From Acidobacteriota bacterium (lineage in GTDB: Bacteria; Acidobacteriota; Terriglobia; Terriglobales; Acidobacteriaceae): 8,186 nt of DNA. Position 1 is the stretch's first letter, and each line of letters begins with the position of its first letter. The DNA is taken from the NCBI GenBank assembly GCA_003224785.1, contig QHZV01000010.1, positions 1-8,186 on the forward strand, written 5' to 3'. A model generated the notes under the pieces. It saw only the letters and a list, made by a program, of their open reading frames with translations. It had not been told where the DNA came from and made no database searches. Both the position numbers and the translations under genes were made by a program. This document shows, piece by piece, positions 4,716-8,186 of this stretch.

Positions 4716-6740
4716 ATGTTCCATGCACCTTTGCGGCGCGGCCGCGAGCTGGCTGCGTTCGTTCTTGGTCTGCTACTACTTTCACTTCCCGCTTGGGCTG
4801 CGGAAAGGACTCGCTTCAATGCAGACGATTATCAGATTGATGCGATCCTGAACCCACACGAGCATAAGATTTCCGCCCGAGCGCGGGTCAAGATCACGGC
4901 GCTTGACGATCTGAACATCGCCACGTTCCAACTGCATAACGATCTTCGTCTGACGAAAGTGACGGATGCGACCGGAAAGCCGCTGACTGCCGACCGCATG
5001 CCGCAGGATTCGAGTGTGCGCGTTTCGCTGAAGAGCGCGCTGGCAAAAGACCAGTCCGCCACTCTGACATTTGAGTATGAGGGTGTGCTCGATTCGGCGG
5101 ACGATTCGCCGGTTGCGGGACTGAAGCTGACCTCGATCAATGACGATACCAGCTACCTGCTGTATGCCGGTGACTGGTTTCCGGTGAACGCTTACGGAAT
5201 TAATCGTTTTACCGCCACCATTAATGTGACGGTGCCGGCGCACATGATCGTTGTTGGCAGCGGGGCAGTGAGTACATCGGATGCGCCTGCGTTAAAAGCC
5301 GGAACCGGCACAGGTCACACGAAAACTTATTCGCTTAAATATGACAAAGCCAGTTTTCCGGGGACGATTGTGGCGGGATCATTTGACGATTATTCGAGCA
5401 CCGAGGCTGGCATTGATCTTCACATCTACTTCAAGCCTGCGCACAAGGAGCTGGCATCCGCATACGCGGAAACTGCAGTCAAGGAATTCACATACTTCAT
5501 CACTCTTTATGGTGTTCCGGCTTCCAACGTTTTGCGGGTAGTGGAATTGCCGGACGATACCGTGCCTTCGGCCTGGGCACCGGAGTTTGCAGCACTGGCA
5601 TCGCGAGCCATAACTCCCAAGACGAATTACCGGTTGCTGGCAAACACCATTGCACACCAGTGGTGGGGAGTTTCGGTGAGTCCGGCAACGCGGGACGATT
5701 GGTGGCTGAACGATGGATTTGCGCGCTATTCGGAAGCGCGATACATCGAAAGCGCTGCCGGGACTGGCGGATTGCAGGAGTCAGTGAAGGACATGTCGGT
5801 GGGCGCACTAGCTTACGACACGGTTCCGCTCTCGAGCGCGGGGAAACTCGATATCTTCTCTCCCGAGTTTCAGTCGCTGGTCACTGACAAGGGGGCGATG
5901 ATTCTGCACATGCTGCGCTGGGTCATGGGCGACCAGAAATACGATCAGGCAATGCGCGAGTTCTCGGCTAATTTCGCAGGGAAGCCGGCAAGGCTCGAAG
6001 ATTTTCGCAACATTGTGGAGAAAAACTATGGGGACAAACTCACATGGTTCTTCTCGCAGTGGCTCGATTCGACCGGCGCGCCGGAGTTCAAGACCAAGTA
6101 CACGATTTATAGGTTGGGCAACAACAAAGGATTTCGATCGGTTGGGCAGATTGCGCAGGACCTGGATTTGTTTCGGATGCCGGTGGAATTGAAGATTGAT
6201 ACCGACGGCAAAACTGAAACCAAGCGCATTGACGTAGTGGGAACGGATTCCGCATTCAGCGTGGATACGTTCGGGCGTCCCCGGCGAATCGTAATTGATC
6301 CTGACAATCACCTGCTGAAGAATTCGGCGGACACTCGTCTGCGTGCGGGTATCCAACGCGGACAGGCCCTGGTGCAGCAAGGAGATATGGCTGGGGCGCT
6401 TTCGGAATTCAATAAGGCCTTAGACATCAACAAGAACAGTTCGCTGGCGCATTACCGTGTTGCGGAGGTGTTCTTTTTGCAGCATAACTACCAGGCTTCG
6501 GCGAATGCGTACCGCGATTGCCTGAACGGCGATGGCGAGCCGCGTTGGACGGAGGTGTGGAGTCACATTGGCCTGGGCAAGATTTTTGACACCACGGGCC
6601 AGCGTGAGCGCGCGACCAACGAATACCGGCAAGCGCTGCAGACGAATGACAATACTCAGGGTGCTCTTGATGAAGCGCGGAAATATCTGCAGAAAGCCTA
6701 TGAACCGCCAAAGAGTGGCGGAGCGAATGGATCACAGTAG
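4716..6740 (+). CDS. Exported M1-peptidase-like protein with TPR repeats, probable pseudoenzyme
   Basis: The 674-residue product has a signal peptide (residues 1-28, hydrophobic core AAFVLGLLLLSLP, likely cut after AWA), so it acts in the periplasm or outside. Residues about 35-230 match the beta-sheet N-terminal domain of M1 aminopeptidases. The catalytic domain follows, with AHQWWGVSVSP (313-323) and DDWWLNDGFARYSE (328-341). The zinc motif HExxH-x18-E appears as N310-T311-I312-A313-H314 and D333. Spacing is exact, but the first zinc His, the catalytic Glu and the last zinc Glu are replaced, and the GAMEN exopeptidase motif is AWAPEF (286-291). Peptidase activity is therefore unlikely. The middle and C-terminal parts retain M1 features (TDKGAMILHMLRWVMGD; WFFSQWLDSTGAPEF). 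Residues about 544-655 form three TPR units, suggesting a binding or scaffold role. ATG 4716 is chosen because AGGAG lies 9 bases upstream and a complete signal peptide follows. It is probably transcribed alone. A modified active site with another chemistry is the alternative. Confidence 0.85.
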   Translation: MFHAPLRRGRELAAFVLGLLLLSLPAWAAERTRFNADDYQIDAILNPHEHKISARARVKITALDDLNIATFQLHNDLRLTKVTDATGKPLTADRMPQDSSVRVSLKSALAKDQSATLTFEYEGVLDSADDSPVAGLKLTSINDDTSYLLYAGDWFPVNAYGINRFTATINVTVPAHMIVVGSGAVSTSDAPALKAGTGTGHTKTYSLKYDKASFPGTIVAGSFDDYSSTEAGIDLHIYFKPAHKELASAYAETAVKEFTYFITLYGVPASNVLRVVELPDDTVPSAWAPEFAALASRAITPKTNYRLLANTIAHQWWGVSVSPATRDDWWLNDGFARYSEARYIESAAGTGGLQESVKDMSVGALAYDTVPLSSAGKLDIFSPEFQSLVTDKGAMILHMLRWVMGDQKYDQAMREFSANFAGKPARLEDFRNIVEKNYGDKLTWFFSQWLDSTGAPEFKTKYTIYRLGNNKGFRSVGQIAQDLDLFRMPVELKIDTDGKTETKRIDVVGTDSAFSVDTFGRPRRIVIDPDNHLLKNSADTRLRAGIQRGQALVQQGDMAGALSEFNKALDINKNSSLAHYRVAEVFFLQHNYQASANAYRDCLNGDGEPRWTEVWSHIGLGKIFDTTGQRERATNEYRQALQTNDNTQGALDEARKYLQKAYEPPKSGGANGSQ

Positions 6741-6784
6741 AAAGCGATTCGGAGCTGGTGCGGTTTAGGCTGGCAGAATCCATC

Positions 6785-6799
6785 TACAATTGACAAGTG
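6785..6799 (+). promoter_or_regulatory. TACAAT -10 element and GTG start of yacG, candidate leaderless start
   Basis: TACAAT (6785-6790), 6 bases (TGACAA), then GTG at 6797: the same arrangement as at lpxB. No Shine-Dalgarno sequence precedes the GTG. The 56-base gap after the M1-like gene is large enough for a separate promoter, though the -35 position (about 6762-6767, GGTTTA) is weak. It would drive yacG, pgpA and the gene after it. Confidence 0.5.
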
Positions 6800-7006
6800 G
6801 CGCGAACACAAGTGCCGGGATCGAAGTGTCCAATCTGCAAGAAGCCGGTCGAGCAGAATGCTGAGGATTTTCCTTTTTGCAGCGAACGCTGCCGGCTGCT
6901 TGACCTGGGAAAGTGGGCCAGCGGACAGTATGTGATCTCATCGCCACTGCAGGACACAGATGATGGAGGGCCAGACGATCATCTCCGAACCGACGATGAA
7001 GAGTGA
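6797..7006 (+). CDS. yacG: YacG-type zinc protein, DNA gyrase inhibitor family
   Basis: This is a 69-residue protein with a single zinc finger: Cys11 and Cys14 (KCPICKKPVE) and Cys28 and Cys32 (FPFCSERCRLLDLGKWASG). The last stretch is the signature of the YacG family. In E. coli YacG binds GyrB and lowers gyrase activity; that role is known for the family and not shown here. The tail (residues about 52-69) is very acidic (DTDDGGPDDHLRTDDEE), as is usual for the less conserved end of these proteins. Length is typical. The start is GTG, with no ribosome binding site but a -10-like hexamer 6 bases upstream. The 3' end overlaps pgpA by 47 bases in another frame, so the two are very probably co-transcribed and translationally linked. 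Confidence 0.93.
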   Translation: MARTQVPGSKCPICKKPVEQNAEDFPFCSERCRLLDLGKWASGQYVISSPLQDTDDGGPDDHLRTDDEE

Positions 7007-7526
7007 GGCCTCCGACGCGGCCGAAAGTCAGGCGTCTGGAACACGCGTGCCTGCCCCAACGTGGGCACGATTGATTTCAACTTTCTTTGGCGCTGGTCGA
7101 ATTCAACCCGGACCGGGAACCTGGGGTTCTCTTTCGGCGATCCTGGTGTGGGCAATTGCCTCGCAGGTAGTTGCTCCGAGATGGCAGCCAGAGACATTGG
7201 GTGTCCTCATCCTGATTGCTGTGATCATTGGTATTCCGGCGGCGACTCGGATGTGCAGAGCAACCGGGATCAAAGATCCGCAGTTCATCGTCATTGACGA
7301 GGTGGCTGGGCAATGGCTCACGCTTCTGCTCGCGCCCTTGACGTGGAAAACCGCCGCCGTCGGCTTTATACTTTTTCGAGGCTTCGATATTGTGAAGCCG
7401 CCGCCGGTACGGCAACTGGAGAAACTGCCCGAAGGAACTGGAATTGTTGCGGACGATCTCGCAGCCGGTGCGTTTGGTTTGGCGATCCTGCAAGTTCTAT
7501 TGCACTTTGGCCTTCTTCGTAGCTGA
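6960..7526 (+). CDS. pgpA: Phosphatidylglycerophosphatase A
   Basis: PgpA removes the phosphate from phosphatidylglycerol phosphate to give phosphatidylglycerol, the last step to this membrane lipid, and works in the cytoplasmic membrane. The family motifs are all present: FFGAGRIQPGPGTWGSL at residues 42-58; IKDPQFIVIDEVAGQWL at 104-120, with the acidic residues Asp106, Asp113 and Glu114; and FRGFDIVKPPPV at 139-150, followed by GTGIVADDLAAG. Hydrophobic segments occur at about 59-73, 80-95, 121-138 and 168-186. The protein is 188 residues, with about 33 poorly conserved residues before the domain. ATG 6960 (or 6963) is favoured because AGGA (6951-6954) lies 5 (or 8) bases upstream. ATG 6996 would leave only an 11-base overlap with yacG but has no ribosome binding site. 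The next gene begins 20 bases after the stop. Confidence 0.93.
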   Translation: MMEGQTIISEPTMKSEASDAAESQASGTRVPAPTWARLISTFFGAGRIQPGPGTWGSLSAILVWAIASQVVAPRWQPETLGVLILIAVIIGIPAATRMCRATGIKDPQFIVIDEVAGQWLTLLLAPLTWKTAAVGFILFRGFDIVKPPPVRQLEKLPEGTGIVADDLAAGAFGLAILQVLLHFGLLRS

Positions 7527-7546
7527 CCCAGGCTGGGAAGCATCTC

Positions 7547-8186
7547 ATGACCCTTTCCGATCGTCTGCTGGGAAAGAAAAACGTTAACGGACATCCCCGG
7601 ATTGAAGCTGTCAGTCCGTCGGCGGCCCTGCCAGGCGGCGAAGTTCGCATTCTGGGAAGCGGCCTGCGACCGCCAGAGCTACAGCGACCGCGCGTTCGTT
7701 TCGGAGACATCGAAGGTTCGATCGTGATCAGTGCCGACGATTTCGTGATCGCTAAAGTGCCTCAGGAAGCCGCCTCCGGATCAGTTGTAGTCTCAATCGA
7801 CGGGCAATCGAGCAACTCACAGCACATCAAAGTTGCCACCACGATTGCTGAAAATCTGCATCCAGTTACGAATCCGGCGCTCGATGCCGAGGGAAACATC
7901 TTCGTCACCTTCTCGGGTTCGCGCGGGGAAAAGGTACCGGTTTCAATTTTCAAGATTGATACGAATTACAACGTGAAGCCGTTTCTCGTGGACGTGATGA
8001 ATGCGACGGCGATTGCGTTCGACCGCGCTGGTCAGATGTATGTGTCCTCTCGATTCGATGGCGCCGTCTATAAAGTTGCCCCCAACGGGACGATGTCTTC
8101 TTACGCAGAGAGCATGGGCGTGGCGACTGGAATCGCATTCGATAAGCACGAGAACCTATACGTCGGCGATCGGAGCGGGACCATCT
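7547..8186 (+). CDS. IPT/TIG domain plus NHL/SMP-30-like beta-propeller protein (partial, runs off window)
   Basis: The frame is open from ATG 7547 to the window end, 213 codons so far. After a short lead (MTLSDRLLGKKNVNGHP), residues about 18-100 look like an IPT/TIG immunoglobulin-like domain: IEAVSPSAALPGGEVRILGSG at the start (20-residue core ending in GS), VRFGD in the middle, and VVVSIDGQSSN near the end. From about residue 108 the sequence turns into propeller-blade repeats: NPALDAEGNIFVTFSGSRG, then ATAIAFDRAGQMYVSSRFDG, then ATGIAFDKHENLYVGDRSG, each with a D..GN/GQ/EN-hydrophobic-Y/F-V pattern as in NHL or SMP-30/gluconolactonase repeats. There is no signal peptide, unusual for this domain pair. 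Spacing of 20 bases from pgpA and a GGAAG (7536-7540) 6 bases before the ATG suggest it belongs to the yacG-pgpA transcript. Substrate or partner is unknown; such propellers bind ligands or proteins or act as lactonases. Confidence 0.82.
   Translation, partial: MTLSDRLLGKKNVNGHPRIEAVSPSAALPGGEVRILGSGLRPPELQRPRVRFGDIEGSIVISADDFVIAKVPQEAASGSVVVSIDGQSSNSQHIKVATTIAENLHPVTNPALDAEGNIFVTFSGSRGEKVPVSIFKIDTNYNVKPFLVDVMNATAIAFDRAGQMYVSSRFDGAVYKVAPNGTMSSYAESMGVATGIAFDKHENLYVGDRSGTI

Noticed and set aside
4627..4851. Small plus-strand open frame overlapping the start of the M1-like gene
   Set aside because: It has no ribosome binding site, and its latter half reads the M1 signal peptide region in the wrong frame.

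Overview
The window looks like a piece of an Acidobacteriota chromosome, most likely of the Terriglobia/Koribacter type. That assignment is inferred from protein style and gene content: a Gram-negative lipid A gene, a large secreted GH3 enzyme with a C-terminal carbohydrate-binding domain, an M1-like protein ending in TPR repeats, and an IPT/NHL protein behind pgpA. No rRNA, tRNA, CRISPR array, transposase or phage gene is visible. All recognised genes lie on the + strand and coding density is high.

Layout. Bases 2-292 are the 3' end of an ABC exporter. Bases 418-3183 hold a secreted GH3 glycosidase broken at two places (near 1031-1045 and 3037-3045); at each place residues appear to be missing and the frame shifts, the second shift restoring the first. 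A long imperfect inverted repeat (3179-3253) fills the gap to lpxB (3272-4588), the lipid A disaccharide synthase, which carries two extra segments that look like palindromic intergenic repeats absorbed in frame. After a 127-base intergenic region with a promoter-like site comes an exported M1-peptidase-like protein with TPRs (4716-6740); its zinc and catalytic residues are substituted, so it is probably a pseudoenzyme. A compact group follows: yacG (6797-7006), pgpA (6960-7526, overlapping yacG) and the start of an IPT/TIG plus beta-propeller protein (7547 to the window edge).

How the genes relate. LpxB (lipid A) and PgpA (phosphatidylglycerol) both serve envelope lipid synthesis, and YacG is a small zinc protein known to restrain DNA gyrase in E. 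coli. The GH3 and M1-like proteins are exported and act, or acted, outside the cytoplasm. The genes do not form one pathway. yacG-pgpA-IPT/NHL is the only convincing operon.

Most notable signals: (1) two palindromic inserts inside lpxB; (2) an identical promoter-start geometry, TACAAT then 6 bases then GTG with no ribosome binding site, at lpxB and yacG, suggesting leaderless mRNAs; (3) an M1 fold with an H/E/H/E motif changed to N/T/H/D at exact canonical spacing; (4) two separate out-of-frame deletions in the GH3 gene. I see no defence system or other obviously new multi-gene system.
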